This document shows, one piece after another, positions 34,531-46,200 of a stretch of DNA of 64,000 nucleotides. The stretch is from Himantopus leucocephalus (taxonomy: Eukaryota; Chordata; Aves; Charadriiformes; Recurvirostridae). A model generated the notes under the pieces. The model was not told where the DNA came from and did not search any database. It worked only from the letters and a program-made list of their open reading frames with translations. The position numbers and the translations under genes are program-made. The stretch spans positions 4,985,531-5,049,530 of the forward strand of contig RSEF01000014.1 of NCBI GenBank assembly GCA_003993805.1. The letters run 5' to 3'. Each line of letters begins with the position of its first letter. The stretch's first letter is position 1.

Positions 34531-34919
34531 GACAGTTAAGAAAATAAATAAAAGGGGGAATCGTAGGCTGTGATGTAGGAGCACGAGACATCCCAGCCCA
34601 AACACGCTCAGCACCCCTCAGCCTTCCAGGGAAAGAGCCTGGCCCTGAGCATCCGCAGAGAGGGGCTTCCAGCTCCAGGGCACCGCTGCCATCTCAAGAG
34701 CTAAGCGCACCCATAGCCGTCTCCAGCAGGATTTTTCCCCTACACTGACACGCCAGAGCATTGCCCTAGCTCAAGGGCAAGACTTTTGCCGGAGTTGCTA
34801 AGGACGGAGGTGCCTGAGAGGCTTTACCTTGGTTCACCTCCTCTGTATCGCCAGTTGCACACTGCAGTGCGGTGCGGAGACGGTTCCCTCCAGCCCGCAC
34901 CTGAGCACAGCCAGTCAAG
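34531..34919. other. Unique non-genic DNA
   Basis: GC-moderate, no recognisable feature. Confidence 0.5.
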
Positions 34920-35345
34920 TCACAGGCAGCTCACTGTCATTAGAAACACTGAACATAATCACCAAATTTAATGCCTTTATCATTGCTCAATGGATCAGTG
35001 AACAGAGGAGCTAAAAGAAAGACAATTAGAAGCGTCAGTCTATGCTAAAATTTTTTCCATTGCCTTGCTTTTGTCTAAAGAGTTATTCATTCCCTAATTG
35101 TGAAATGTAATTTTGTTTGGAGGCTTTTGTTATATTTGTTTTGTCGTGTGGCTAATGCAGTTATTTGCCGCACACAGCCTCTTTTCTCCCGCTCAGCCAG
35201 TTTAATGGAATTCTTTGGCAGCTTTGATTTAAAACCATTTCGGTTTAGTGACCAGGATGTTTCTGGAAGGGGGAATCAGATTGTTTCCTGGATTTCTGAG
35301 TCATATTTTGCTCAGCAAGATTCACTTCTTTAAATGCATATTTTT
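34920..35345. promoter_or_regulatory. Candidate conserved regulatory element
   Basis: More than 400 bases of AT-rich, high-complexity DNA. Words include GTCATTAGAAAC, CACCAAATTTAATGCC, CATTGCTCAATGG, GACAATTAG, CCTAATTGTG, GGCTAATGCAG and AGTTTAATGG. They combine homeodomain, CCAAT/SOX and POU-like patterns with no simple repeats. This is one of the most enhancer-like blocks in the window by eye. Confidence 0.43.
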
Positions 35346-37084
35346 GTGAAGGCTTTTAATCCGGCATTTTTGGCTCCAGCAGAGACAAACCTCAGCAAGA
35401 AACAGCGTGTCCCTTCCAAACCCCCCATCCTGGGTTGGGAGACAGGGAACCCACACCCAAGCCCTCCTCCCAGTCTTTTTATGAGAAAACCCCAAGAAGT
35501 GACCCCTCTATGCCCTTCTCCCCCCGCCCACCCCATTCCCACTAACGGCTGCAAAATCTTAGACTGTCCCCGAGTTTTCCTTCCCGCTAAGGACGCCCAA
35601 AGGACAGCCAGCACCAGCTCAGCCCCGCTGAGGCTCTGGGTGCTCCGGCCACTTTGCTGCCTCTTGGAGATGGTTGTGTACTGGGCAGACCCACAGGATC
35701 TGTTTTCAGTATGTCATAAACCACACCTGAAAGTTGTTTTTTCCACTCTAAGTGTTTAACTAGAAGGCCTCCTACAGCTCCAGAGCCCTGCTGAGCCTGG
35801 ATGGCAATGCAGGGAGTGAGTAAATTGCCCTTTTAGCACGTTTTCTCCGACAAGAGGATTTTCAGTCCCAGCCCCCCTCCATGTGAAATCCAGAGTGAAG
35901 GAAGACTCATTTAAAACCAATCACTAACACTTACACACAGTCCCTTATTCGAGCATCCCAAGCTTCGTCTTAGACTATTGAATCAATCCTGTCTCCACTG
36001 TCGCCTTTCCTAAGTAACAAACCAAATCAGATGATGGCACGGTCTTCTGTAATTGACTGAGCTGCACAAGTGTATCCATGTCTCAGGATGTGGGCATCAG
36101 CCATGCTATGCTGGGGGAGGCAAAGTATGTGAAGATATCAATAAATCCCAGGCTGAAGGAAGGAGGAAGCAGGAGTGGACCTGGACATCAAGGTCCGGCA
36201 CTCACAAGGCTGAGGAACTCTGTACGGGGAGGACAGCTTGTCGGGGGCACCCAGGTTCAAGTGTGTGGTAGTTGGGTGTCTCCTTCATGCCAAGATCATG
36301 CATGGTTTGTGGAGAGATGACCTGTCAGATTGTAACTCAGCACGTGTGGATTTGAGACCACGTGCAGGACAGGTCAGCTTGCCTTTTGGATGCATCTGTT
36401 ACACTGAAAGCATTGGGATTCATCTGGTTTTAAAAGATATTTTTACCTCTAGGCCACAGTTTCCATGATTCTTCTGCTAAATGAAATTTCCAACCCAAAC
36501 TTTTTGGGCTCACTGAAAACACCTCCCTCTCCTGTCTGTCCCCCTCGCCTTTGGTGTCCACCCAGGTCACCCCAGAGCTGGCAGTCCAGCTCCTTAGAGT
36601 CGTGTTATTTCATGCAAGTGACATGGAGGTCAGTAATTTTGCTGGTCACTTCTCCCATCCTTACCCCCTCCCGTGTCTGGGGAGGTGAGACCTGCAGAAC
36701 CCGTGGTCAGCAGCCAGCGTATGGGATAGGGCATTTCACCAGCAAGTGCTGGTGGCTTCTCCTGCTTCACCAAGCCACCTGTGTGGAGTTTCCTCCAAGG
36801 TTTGGGTCCGAATTGAGAAGACTGAGGACTTTCAGTCCTGCCTTTGAATAGAGCATCATTAACTGTTGCTTGCCCCGGTTCCTTGCACCCCTACCTCCCG
36901 CACTGCTCTCCCACTGTTCCCATGCCCAAGCTCTCTCTTGCCCCTTCCCTTTTGTCTTTTGAAGATGGGCTTTCAAGCTCCTGAACATGTGTTGAAGACA
37001 TGCCTGTTAATAAGCGTCTTCAGAAAGAAGAGAGGGTAAGGAGGAGAGATAATGAGGAGGGAGGAAGAGAAGCTAAACAGAGCG
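35346..37084. other. Unique non-genic DNA
   Basis: No recognisable gene or repeat. Positions 37020-37082 form a purine-rich tract (ggagagataatgaggaggga and neighbours). Confidence 0.5.
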
Positions 37085-37170
37085 GGCGTCCTTATAAATG
37101 AATTTCCCTGGCAGAGGGGAATTTGCAGCATTATAAATATATAAATAAATTATGCAGCAATTGCTGCAGT
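37085..37170. promoter_or_regulatory. AT-rich patch ending in a perfect palindrome
   Basis: TATAAAT-type words recur (cattataaatatataaataa), and the patch ends in the 16-base perfect palindrome tgcagcaattgctgca at 37153-37168. A second inverted pair, aattcccctc against gaatttccc, lies just upstream. These could be protein-binding or hairpin-forming sequences. No transcript is evident. Confidence 0.35.
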
Positions 37171-37189
37171 CATGAAATCCAGGGGCAGT

Positions 37190-37380
37190 TGTGCCCCTGG
37201 TTCCCGGCATCCCTCGGAGGGAGCTGTGCTGCGTGGGGCTGGCAGGGGGGAGCCCCCACCACCGAGCGCGGGGGCTGCCCATCACCGTGCTGCCGGGGCC
37301 GTGCGTGGGCTGGCTGTCGGAGAAGGGCAAGGGACCGGGGTGGGAGCATACCCCAGTCAGGGTACGGACCTCGGGAGACA
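37190..37380. other. Small CpG-dense stretch
   Basis: GC-rich with visible CpGs (gagcgcgggggctgcccat and neighbours) directly beside the AT-rich palindromic patch. Too short and isolated to call a promoter. Confidence 0.33.
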
Positions 37381-37939
37381 CAGGAATCATGATTCAAAGC
37401 AGATTTACCCTGCAGGGCTGAGCAAGGGGCTTTAACCCTTGTGAGGTTGTGCTCTTCAGAGATGAGAGATGCTTCCCCATCTGCTAGGGGTGGTAATTAA
37501 TGCCCTCCAAGAGGCAATGCTGGGGGCTTGGGCTGCTGCCGGGGGTGAAATACTCCCCATTTTCCCCTTGAGAAACTTTTTCTCTTTCTGCAGAGGCGTG
37601 TGCATCGCTGCCGGCTCTTGCCCCATCGCCCTGCTTTGGATGGAGCCCATCGCAATGACACCCTGGCAAAGAAAAAAAACCAACCCCACCAGGAACCGCA
37701 AGTTTCAAACCAAGCCTGGCTCTGTAAAGCCCTTAAAAACCAAACCCACTATGCCAGCCGGGCTGCCTGCCTGTCGAACCACAGCATCCTTGGGACAGGA
37801 ACGCCCGGTCCCGGCGCACAGCATCGGAGTGATTTAAAGTCTCGGCTCCACGAGGCGCCGCCGGAGAAGTGAAATCACCGACTCGTGCGGCCGGGCTGGG
37901 AACAGGTGTGTGAAAATCAGCACCCAGGCACCCGCTCAA
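37381..37939. other. Unique non-genic DNA
   Basis: GC-moderate; CpGs again increase at 37790-37890. No recognisable gene or repeat. Confidence 0.45.
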
Positions 37940-38118
37940 ACAACGTTGTTTTTTCCTTGCGTGCCATAAATCAGCGCGTTAATCTTTCACTGTCCGGCGA
38001 GATCTCTCACTGGGAGGGTGATAAATTGCCCTCCAGCCCCTGACAGCTGCTGGGAAATCACTCACAGCCCGAGACAAACCTCTAAATCTGACATTATAGA
38101 GTGTTGAAAGGAAGAATG

Positions 38119-38157
38119 TCTGTTTTTATAACCTACCTCAGTTATAATAAATATTTA
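38119..38157 (+). repeat. Paired motif, copy A
   Basis: This 39-base segment shares its order and most bases with copy B at 38295, a 176-base offset. Its core is cctacctc, a spacer, then taataaatattt. Confidence 0.55.
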
Positions 38158-38294
38158 AAATCCACATTAACATCCTCTTATAGTTACAATCTGCCCTCTA
38201 TGGAACAGTGTCCAACTTAGATTTAATTAGCAACTGAACCTTTCCAGCCCAAGCTCCTAGTTAGGCTGAAGATCCAAATCTCCAGTGAAATGCC

Positions 38295-38333
38295 TCTGTT
38301 TTCTTAAACTACCTGCACTGTAATAAATATTAG
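38295..38333 (+). repeat. Paired motif, copy B
   Basis: Related to copy A at 38119. Its core is actacctgc, a spacer, then taataaatatta. Differences are scattered, so the pair is old or independently constrained. Confidence 0.55.
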
Positions 38334-38400
38334 CCATGTCGCCAGGCAGCCCTGTTGGAGACAGTGCTCTTTTTGTCTTCTCAAAGGCTAACATTTAATT

Positions 38401-39339
38401 TAAATGATAGGGTCTTTCCAGACTCCAGGGGGGAATTTCTTTCCTGCTCTCCAGCAACTTTGCCATACTTCACCTCCAATCACTGGCGTATTCCTTTGGC
38501 ACCAGGAGGACACAGGAATGGAAACACTTCGGCCCAGGTATGGGACTGGAGTGACGAAAATAAAATCCAGACACAACTGTTCCGGCTTCTGGTCATGGAC
38601 CTGTGCTAGAAACGTGGAGCAGAGACCTCCTCCTGTCAAACTGCAGACAATTTGGGAGCCGGATCCCAAACTCCTGCAGTTGGCTTCTTTTGGAGAGAGG
38701 GAAAAAAAAAATACCTGTCCAGAACTTTTTGCATGTTCACTCCGTTCCCACCTGCTTTTGCAGGTTCCCTTGTTTCCTCATTTATTATTTTACGCCAGTT
38801 GTTTCCTAGAAGGCAGCATTCATACTTGCTTCTCCCCTCTGTCCTGACTAGTGTTTTTTTCCAAAAAAATCAGAGGAATGAACGCAGGCAGAGGTGTTAA
38901 AAAGAACAAAGTTTCCTTTCTCTCCCCTAAGTAAAAATCCTACACTCGCCCGTTTTGAACTTTGGCAGTTTCCTCCCTGTCCTGCCTATCTGCCATACGA
39001 CTGTGTCAGCCCATGGCAGAGGGAGGGGGAGCGTTACAGCCAGAAATCAGCCTGACCCACATGTCTGCAGCCCCTCGGCTCCAGAGATGCCCTGGAGCTG
39101 CTCCACCAGCCCACCCTGCTGCCCTCCTCCGGGCGGGCTCAGTGTCCGTCCCGAGAGCGGCCGTGCCCGGGCTCCGGGGCCAAGGCTGGGGCAGGAGGTT
39201 TGCTAAAAAGCCTGGAGGTGGCAGCCACCCTGCCAACACCCTGCTTTGGGGCCGTGGTTAATAGCAGAGGGGTCAGGAGGCTTCAGACGGGAAGGGGAGG
39301 CAAGACAGCTGTGCTCTCCGCACACGCTTCCCCTCGGTT
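38401..39339. other. Unique non-genic DNA
   Basis: Mixed composition with CpG-richer DNA at 39120-39200. No recognisable gene or repeat. Confidence 0.5.
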
Positions 39340-39620
39340 TCGTATTTGGGCGCCCCGCATCCAGCCCAGCTGCCGCTTGAATCAATAGCAGCGTATCAAT
39401 CAAGGCGTCCCAGAGGAAACCCGCTGCTCACGCAGAAATAAACGGACATTTTCCTTCTACATGTCACAGAAAGCCGGGGATGTCTCCTGGCATTGTCTGA
39501 ACTCAGGGTAAACGGGACGCCGCATCTTCGGCTGCACCGTCAGAGCATAGGTTATGGCAACCGGAGTGTGTATTGTGTGCATTGGATATAAACAAATATG
39601 CAGAGACAGCTTGGCCTGCG
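39340..39620. promoter_or_regulatory. Candidate regulatory element with PBX-like sites
   Basis: Moderately AT-rich, CpG-retaining sequence containing gaatcaatagc and tatcaatcaagg (PBX/HOX-like TCAATCAA words) and ATAAACAAATATGC (forkhead- and POU-like). CpGs are retained in an otherwise CpG-poor area. A distal element is plausible but unproven. Confidence 0.33.
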
Positions 39621-41177
39621 TTAAACAGACAGACATGGACTTCTGTTTCATTTCCAACTCCCCAAATGATGGCAGACACCCAAAAGAGTATGCAGCTTTT
39701 AAAAGAGCATCCTCCAAGCCCTAATGTTTTGCCTTCTGCGTAAGCCCCACACTGGCAGCTTAATCCAGATGACTCCAGCCAATGTGGTCTTCAGGAAAGC
39801 AAAAGCAGGGGCATCGTGGTGGCACTTGGGTCGTTTGATGCCCTGATTGGGAGCTTCTTACCTCTTTTGCAAAATGCATTGGGTTTCCCTTGTCTTTTCC
39901 AGTTTGTTTCTGGTTATATGAAAAGAAAGCTCTTAGGAAGGGGCACAGCAGATCCTCAGCAGCCAGCTCGGGTGAGTTTCAGCTCTGGTTGGGGGTTGGC
40001 AACCCATTGCTAAGTCATTGCTGTCCTGCCATCCTCCAAGGCCAGCAGGAGACGAGAGGGTAGCTGATCAGCTCCTCACCCACCACCATAGGCAAAAGCA
40101 GAGCCAACTTCCTACCTCTCCTCACCCCAATCCACTCCTGCCCCGGCACTTGTTTGCATAACCCGCCTGCTGTGAATCTTGCTCGGGTTTGTAGAGACAG
40201 CGTCACCCCCCTTGGGAAACAGCCAGTGCGTTTTACCAGGAAACCTGCTGTTTTACAAAGGGTTTACGACCAGTGGGTCCTACCTCTGAGAGAAGTTACA
40301 TTCTCGGGCATTCAAGGTTTGTTTTTTGATTATGCGGGAAGTGGTGTGAATGGAAGTCACAGAGTCCGGGAGGGAGAGAGGTAACATGAATCTCCAGCAG
40401 CTTTCTTAACCTTTGCTTTTGCAGATGGTTTTGGCTTTGAGCAAGGAGGTCCCAGGAAGCCTCAGATGTAGAGCACATGGGATGAAAGATGCTGAGACCC
40501 CCACGCTTCACTCAATGCCTGCACAGTGCTGAGATTGCAAAGACGACAGGGTCTTCCTCCTCTGCCCACCTGAAGGAGCAAAGAAGGGATGCACAGCACT
40601 TCTGGAGTGAGCAGGGAAATGGGTCTGGAGAAAACTGCTCTCAAGGCTGCAGTCTTACCCTACTGGAAGAGAAGGGTTTTCAGCTCTTCCTAGACGCCAA
40701 ACTACTACTTCATCCATATTGGAGGACACTTTGCACAAGATAATCCCAGCCCCTCCTGGCCAGTGCCAGAGAGCAAGCAGAAAGCAGCAGTCTCCCACAG
40801 CAACAGCACAGTGTGGTGCATAGACCTTCCATCACGCACGCAGTGGTGGGTGGGAGAACAGACTCCTCCTGGAGAGGCTAAGGAAGTCTGAAGGACCCCA
40901 TCCAGGCAGCCTCGGCTCCAACTAAGCTGCTGTGCTGAGCATTTGTCATGCCCAGCTCAGACCCCCCCAAGAAGAATTGCTTGGAGCCACGTGTCAGATG
41001 TGCCCATCATTGTTCACTGAAGAGGGACTAGGACTTAGGTGGAGCTCTAGTCTCCAGCCCACATTTAGATTTCCTTAGGATGACAGATGTGAAGAGTGAG
41101 ACCCAAAAGAGAATTAGGTTCTGCAACCTCCCTTCTAACTCCTTGCCCACCTTACTGCAGTTGGTACTATGCAGAAA
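39621..41177. other. Unique non-genic DNA
   Basis: No recognisable gene or repeat. Possible extension of the downstream CR1 tail relic before 41178 could not be followed. Confidence 0.5.
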
Positions 41178-41214
41178 GACGGACTAGATCAACTCATGGT
41201 GTCTTCTAGCCTCA
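41178..41214 (+). mobile_element. CR1 LINE 3'-tail relic
   Basis: The string cggactagatcaactcatgg followed by tgtcttctagcctcaac is the degraded counterpart of the ggactagatgacctcatgag / gtcccttccagcctcaa phrase found near the end of CR1 elements. Only this short tail is recognisable. It appears older than the copies at 762 and 29643. Confidence 0.6.
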
Positions 41215-41459
41215 ACCATCACCTGTGGAAGCCCAGGGAGGAGCTGAAACAACAAAGAGAAGAAGGAAAATCAGCTTTCCTGTCAGAAGCACTGCTCCAG
41301 CTTCCTAAGAGCCAAGCCACTGCTTGGTCCAGAACCAGAGCCAGCTCAAAAAGAGTTTGGTCCCCAAGGAGGAGGGTGAATCTCTGGGGAGTCTGTCTGG
41401 AGGCTGAAGCCAAAATGCCAGGTGACAATGGGTGAGCAGGTGACAAGAGCAGGCCGAGA
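41215..41459. other. Unique non-genic DNA
   Basis: No recognisable feature. Confidence 0.5.
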
Positions 41460-41670
41460 CGAGGTGTAGCTTTGAAATCGCTACAAGCCGCTTGCCAATT
41501 TTATGTCTGAAAGCCTCTTGCGGACAGTCGGCGACTGGCTGGTGGTGAACACTGCCGCTCAGTTCCTTTATACGCAGCTATTCCCCGCAGATTGCATCAA
41601 CCGAGCTGCTCGCCAGCAGGACGTGGCTGTGTACCGTCATTAATCAACGTCATGCTTCGAGAGAAACGCT
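41460..41670. promoter_or_regulatory. Possible conserved element retaining CpGs
   Basis: High-complexity sequence with CpGs retained at many positions (agtcggcgactggctgg) and a TCATTAATCAACGTCA word near 41638 that combines homeodomain-like and CRE-like half-sites. No long open frame. Confidence 0.3.
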
Positions 41671-44600
41671 GAGTTCATTCTCATGTGTCTCCTCGGACCT
41701 CTGGGGACCGAGTTGTCTCTAGCTGAGGCCGGTAGTCACCTGGAACAGTTTTCCAGCCCCCCTAAGCAGCAGGAGTGTCCATTAACTACCACGGATCGGT
41801 GGGGATGGTTTGTAAACTCCGGATACATACGGAGGGGCCCGGGCGCTTATTGGCTGGTGCTTTCCGCTCTCAGAAATGGGTCATTTAAACAGAAAACTGT
41901 AAAGTGTTCATGCCTCTGAATGCAGAGAAACTATCAAAACAAGCTCCCGTCTCTGTGCCACAGACTCGGCATTCAAACAGAGACTCGGGGCATGTTGTAC
42001 GGGAACGAACCAAGTGCTCCCAGCAGATTCCTTTCCTTTTTCTGATGTTTCACACAATAAACATTTCAACTCTCCGGCGCGAGAGCAGACCTACCCCAAT
42101 TACCAGGACAGCTTGTTTTGTTTGGAGTAGTAGTTAAGGGTCCCATCCTGCATCCCCCGAGCCAGTGAGAAAACTCTCCTTGCCCCCAGTGGGCCTGAAT
42201 CCAAGAGAGCCCCACGGTACATTAGAGACACCACTGTTACTGGGAGGGTATTTTGCCTTTCCTTATGGAAGCAAAACCAGTTCAAGCAAGTTTGGCCACG
42301 GCTCCACCTACACAAAGGTGGAGACATCGCGGCTTCCCAATGAAATGCAAGGCAGAAGCTGGCATCACCAAACGATGCTGCTATAGGCTGATCTGTGACG
42401 GCAGGCCACCATGGCTTCACGGTGTCCTACAGCTGATTGACCTTTTGTCCATGTCACTTGGACATCTGCAAGCCAGAGAGCAGTACCAGAGTCCCTGGGG
42501 CCTCAGAAATCTCAGCTCTGCAGAGCTGTATCTCAGAAAGGTGGAGAGGGGAGGAGTCAGAAAGAGACTGGAAACCTTTAAGGTTTGGAAATTAATGCAC
42601 ACTCAGAGAAAAAAAAAAAAGATTTAGTCAATGAGATCTGAATAAAACCAACTTAGCAGTAATTGCTGCATTCAAGTATGGGCATTATACAAAGTGGGGC
42701 TGTTTTTCCCAGCACAGTGAGTGGCGCACATCTGGGAAGCTCAATGACGTGGAGGAGAAGTGAGCTGCAAAAGCATCAGAGAACAAGGCAACAGTGGTTC
42801 TAGAAAGTCAGGATGCTCATTCAGGAGTGACCATCAGCCGCCTGAGCAGGGAGCCCAGAGGAAGGAGGCTGTGGAGGGAACTGGATGGTGAGACAGCAGT
42901 CCAGCAATGGAACACTTTCTTGGAGAATCATCATCCAGCCCTCCTGGGGCACATGGCAATAGAGGGGCTATTTTTGAAGGGCCACAATACCAAACAGATG
43001 GAAGAAGTCTTGGAGGGCTTGGAAAGAGGAAATATGCAGCTATAGCTGCTCCGGACCCAGATGTGCCGTTTGAGCAGCTACAGCGAGAGCCCTTCTGCGA
43101 ATAACCTCTGTGTTATTCAAACTCCAGTGTGATGCAAACTCCATCTCTGCCTTGTATGAAGGTTCCAGTGAAGCCCATCAGCTCACTCATTTACCTTGTT
43201 AAATGCCATCTGTGCATTATCAACCGCGTGTCACATCCAGTTATTCCTACCAGCTCCATCACTGCGCTCAGCAAAGGCACACCTATATCTGAATATTCAC
43301 GAGCAAGATGAAGTCCATCTGCCCATAATACCAATATATAGCTTGTCAAGGTGGCTCCTGTATTATCCCATCTTCATGGGGGTGATTTCATCCTCTGAAT
43401 ATTGGGAATTGCCCCCACAATCTGATCCATCTTCTTATGGACTTCAGAAGGCAACACCACTTCAAGATGAACTGTATCAGAACAGAGTGAATCGGTCTAT
43501 GCTGTCAGAGTGTCTCAGCGCAGAGAGACTTCAGGATTTTCCTCCTGTCCTTTGAGCTCTGACAATATCCCAAAAGTACACAAAATGTACCCCTTGCAAG
43601 ATCCCATCTAGCCAGGCAGAGATCCCAGTGGCGATGATGTGGAAATCATCTATCATCAAGCATCTCTCTGATCCTGTTCTGCTTTCAGATTTGCCCCTGG
43701 ATGGACAAACATCATGAAGACCTGATGCATCTAAAAATTGACAGATGTCTTTGCAAGATGCTAAAAAGAGTATGGTTGGTGGCTTCTTGAGCCTCCGAGC
43801 CTCCAAGCGGGTTCATCACTACCACGGGGTTGACCCTGCATCAGGCAGGAGCACAGCTCCCATGCTGTCTTCAAATTCTTCAAAATCTGTCTTTGAAAAT
43901 GGAGGGGCAAGCATGTTTTCAAAAGAAGAACTGTATAGCAGAGTAATTAAAAACTAATACAAATATTTCCACTGTTTCCCAATGTTTTCAATTTTTTCCA
44001 GGCAAGAATTATTTGTTAAAATTTGCTCCAAAGACGTGAGTGTTTCTGAACACCCTCCAACAACATTCTTTCCAGAGTCTGCTATTTCTAGGAAAATGCA
44101 CGTCTCAGCAGAGTGGCAGGAGCTGGCTGGTCCCTTCCACCAGTGCGGAGCAGGGCAGAAGTGGTGAGCCCGATGTGAAACACCTCTGCTGCGCCTCACC
44201 TGGAGGGAACTACCCTGCTTCACTTTGTCACATGAGCTTTGGGTTTAACACAGAACTCTTCATAGCGGTGGCCCGAGCTGATGCCAGAAGTGGGATTTAA
44301 TCTGCGCGTGGCCTCCACCCACCCTCCTGCCCTTGGCAAGATGTTGAGTTGGTTGGTCCTAAAAATCTCCCAAAAGATGAAACCCAAGGTGTTCTAAACT
44401 GGCATAAACCCTATTGCATGCACACTCTGGGGCCATTTCTGTTTATTCTCCATTGCAAAGCAATTCTCCCAGCGGTCTGGCTTGCAGCTTGCTGCCCTCT
44501 CCTTTCACCACGCATGTTTTTGCGCGGGGAGGGAGCCGTCGGATGCTCGGGCACCCCCGGGGTGAGCACCTTCCCTGGCACCTCCCTGCCAGCGCCGTGT

Positions 44601-44900
44601 CGGATGACGGTGTGTTGATGAGCGCTGGCTCTGCAGCCCCGATGGTCACAGGCGAGCGGGAAAGGGGCAGGGAGTGACGGCTTGGACGTGTCCTGAAGCC
44701 CATCGCCTGCCCAGCAGGGCAAACCCAGTGGCTCTGCACCTTTCCATGCTGTTGGCATCGGCGAAGCGAAGGGTCCGAGGGCTGCGCTCCCCAGCGCAAG
44801 CTGTCAGTCTCTCTGTCTGCCCAGATCCGTCTGCCTTTGTGCACCTTTCCTTGCAAGCGGCAATTTCTGACAGCTAATATTTCACAGAAACTGGAGCCAG
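41671..44900. other. Unique non-genic DNA
   Basis: About 3.2 kb without a supportable gene. Positions 41870-42090 are moderately AT-rich and may be regulatory. The interval 42790-43760 has several adjacent plus-strand open stretches, but none shows a domain, a consistent frame or splice signals that convinced me. Confidence 0.42.
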
Positions 44901-44943
44901 CTCTCTCCCTCCCTCCTTTTTTCCCCTCTCTCTCTCTTCTGTT
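44901..44943 (+). repeat. Polypyrimidine tract
   Basis: More than 40 bases of nearly pure C/T, including (CT)n runs. It could be a slippage-derived tract. A splice-acceptor role is not supported, because no AG with a coding exon follows. Confidence 0.75.
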
Positions 44944-45104
44944 TATGAAGCTGAGGGTAAGTGTTTAATTAGTTGCCTAATTGCCTGGGTAATTGGTAGA
45001 CATACTCAGCTCTCCAAGTAATCAGTCTGAACAGGCCTTGAAAATATCTGGCCCAATATTCATTAGTGCAGTTAAATCGTTAAACAGTTACTGTGTTTGG
45101 TTCC
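44944..45104. promoter_or_regulatory. AT-rich patch beside a CpG islet
   Basis: Contains GTTTAATTAGTTGCC and TTGCCTAATTGCC with GGTAATTGG, three homeodomain-type TAATT words within about 40 bases (44963-44997). It directly precedes the CpG-dense islet. Confidence 0.37.
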
Positions 45105-45440
45105 TGACAAAGCCCCGCGAACGGCTGCGTCGGCGGCGCGGTGGCTCTCGCGGGGTGGGGGACAGACCCGGGGAGACCCTGCGCCCCAAGAAAACGTCTC
45201 CAGCCCGCATGCTGCTGGAGGGGATGATGGAGGGGAAAAAAAACCCAACACATGCGAAGGGCGGCGAAAGCGGGCGGTCTGTCCCCTTCGCAGGGGATGT
45301 CGGCGATGGGAGGAGACGCCTCCTTTCCACGCCATCCTCTTGGTCCAGCCTCCCCTTTCCCCACACCGGCGGTGACGGTCCCCCCTGCCTGCAGGCGGCC
45401 GCCCCTCTCCCTCCCTTGGCCGCCGCGGGTTTGGAAGCCG
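45105..45440. other. Orphan CpG-dense islet
   Basis: CpG dinucleotides are frequent (gcgaacggctgcgtcggcgg and later gcggccgcc), unlike the surroundings. Large open frames on both strands (280 codons at 44993-45835 plus and 252 at 45088-45846 minus) arise from the GC-rich composition. They mirror each other across the same bases and lack any known domain. A promoter for a non-coding transcript is possible but not shown. Confidence 0.42.
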
Positions 45441-46084
45441 GTTTTGCCATTAGCCTGAGCATCAATGTGAATATTGTCTCGGCCCGCTGCCCTAACAAGA
45501 ATAACTCATTAAAAGGTCCTTGGTCGGTCCTGCTCCGGCTCAGTACAAAGGCACTGTTCTGCCAAGTGCTGCCGACCCACTGCCTGCCCATCCGTCTGTC
45601 TGTCCATTCTACCTCCCTCCCCGTGGAGGGAGTTGGCACCGGTGAGGAGCCCAAGCCTCGAAGGCAGTCTCCAAAGGGCTCCTCTTCCCCACAGTTGAGC
45701 TTCAGTTGGGGTCTAACAGCAACTTCAGCCTCACAGCGAATTCCAGGTGCAGATCCCCGCACAGCCATCCAAGAGGCCACGCCGCGGCGAGGAGGAAGGC
45801 ATCGACGTGGCTGTCTTTTGGGGCAAAAGGTTTGAGACTTGAGCAAAGCAAGAAGAGGAACTGGCTTCCCTCTTACCTGCTGCCTCCGTTCCTGTGGGGG
45901 ATTTTTTGGACAGCATAAGGTGCCACAGACGATGCAATTAAAAGCAAGTGAAACGCAGTTGTAGCACGGTGTAGCTGGACAGGACCGCCGGCCAGGGAGC
46001 TGCTCAGCGTGCTCCCGTACGGCTCCAAAACACGTGAAATCGCTGAGCCCCTAAACACTACGCCCAGCTCAGCAGGAGGTTGGC
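45441..46084. other. Unique non-genic DNA
   Basis: No recognisable gene or repeat. Confidence 0.5.
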
Positions 46085-46200
46085 CAGGACATATAACCTC
46101 AAAGTTATTTCTAGCAACAATTCAAGGAAAATGCATGCGTTAAGAATCGGACCCTCGTTAAAAGGTTGCTTGGCTGCAGATCTTTGTGCAATTAAGTGCA
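46085..46200. promoter_or_regulatory. Small candidate regulatory element
   Basis: AT-rich, high-complexity patch with AAAGTTATTTC, ACAATTCAAGG, AAATGCATGCG and GCAATTAAGTG words, set in GC-richer DNA. Evidence is compositional only. Confidence 0.27.

Larger units (their letters stand above)
37940..38400. promoter_or_regulatory. Candidate conserved element with an internal duplicated motif
   Basis: AT-rich, high-complexity block with TTTAATTAGC near 38222, repeated ATAAATATT words, and two related 39-base segments at 38119-38157 and 38295-38333. Each runs tctgttt, then acctacct or actacctg, then taataaatatt. The flanks of the two segments differ, which suggests selection on, or duplication of, just that motif. 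A regulatory element with paired binding modules is the preferred reading. Confidence 0.42.

Noticed and set aside
36485..36505. ttccaacccaaac, resembling the CR1 3' end
   Set aside because: No CR1 context on either side and no octamer tail; a short chance match.
42790..43760. Series of adjacent plus-strand open stretches, considered as a degraded retroelement or retrogene
   Set aside because: No RT, integrase, Gag-like or host-protein motif could be recognised in any frame, and frames do not connect.
44901..44943. Polypyrimidine tract as a splice acceptor
   Set aside because: No coding exon or plausible acceptor-exon pair follows.
44993..45835. 280-codon open frame, the longest in the window
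   Set aside because: It spans a CpG-rich islet where stop codons are rare, is mirrored by a 252-codon frame on the other strand, is proline/arginine/serine-rich low-information text, and shows no domain.
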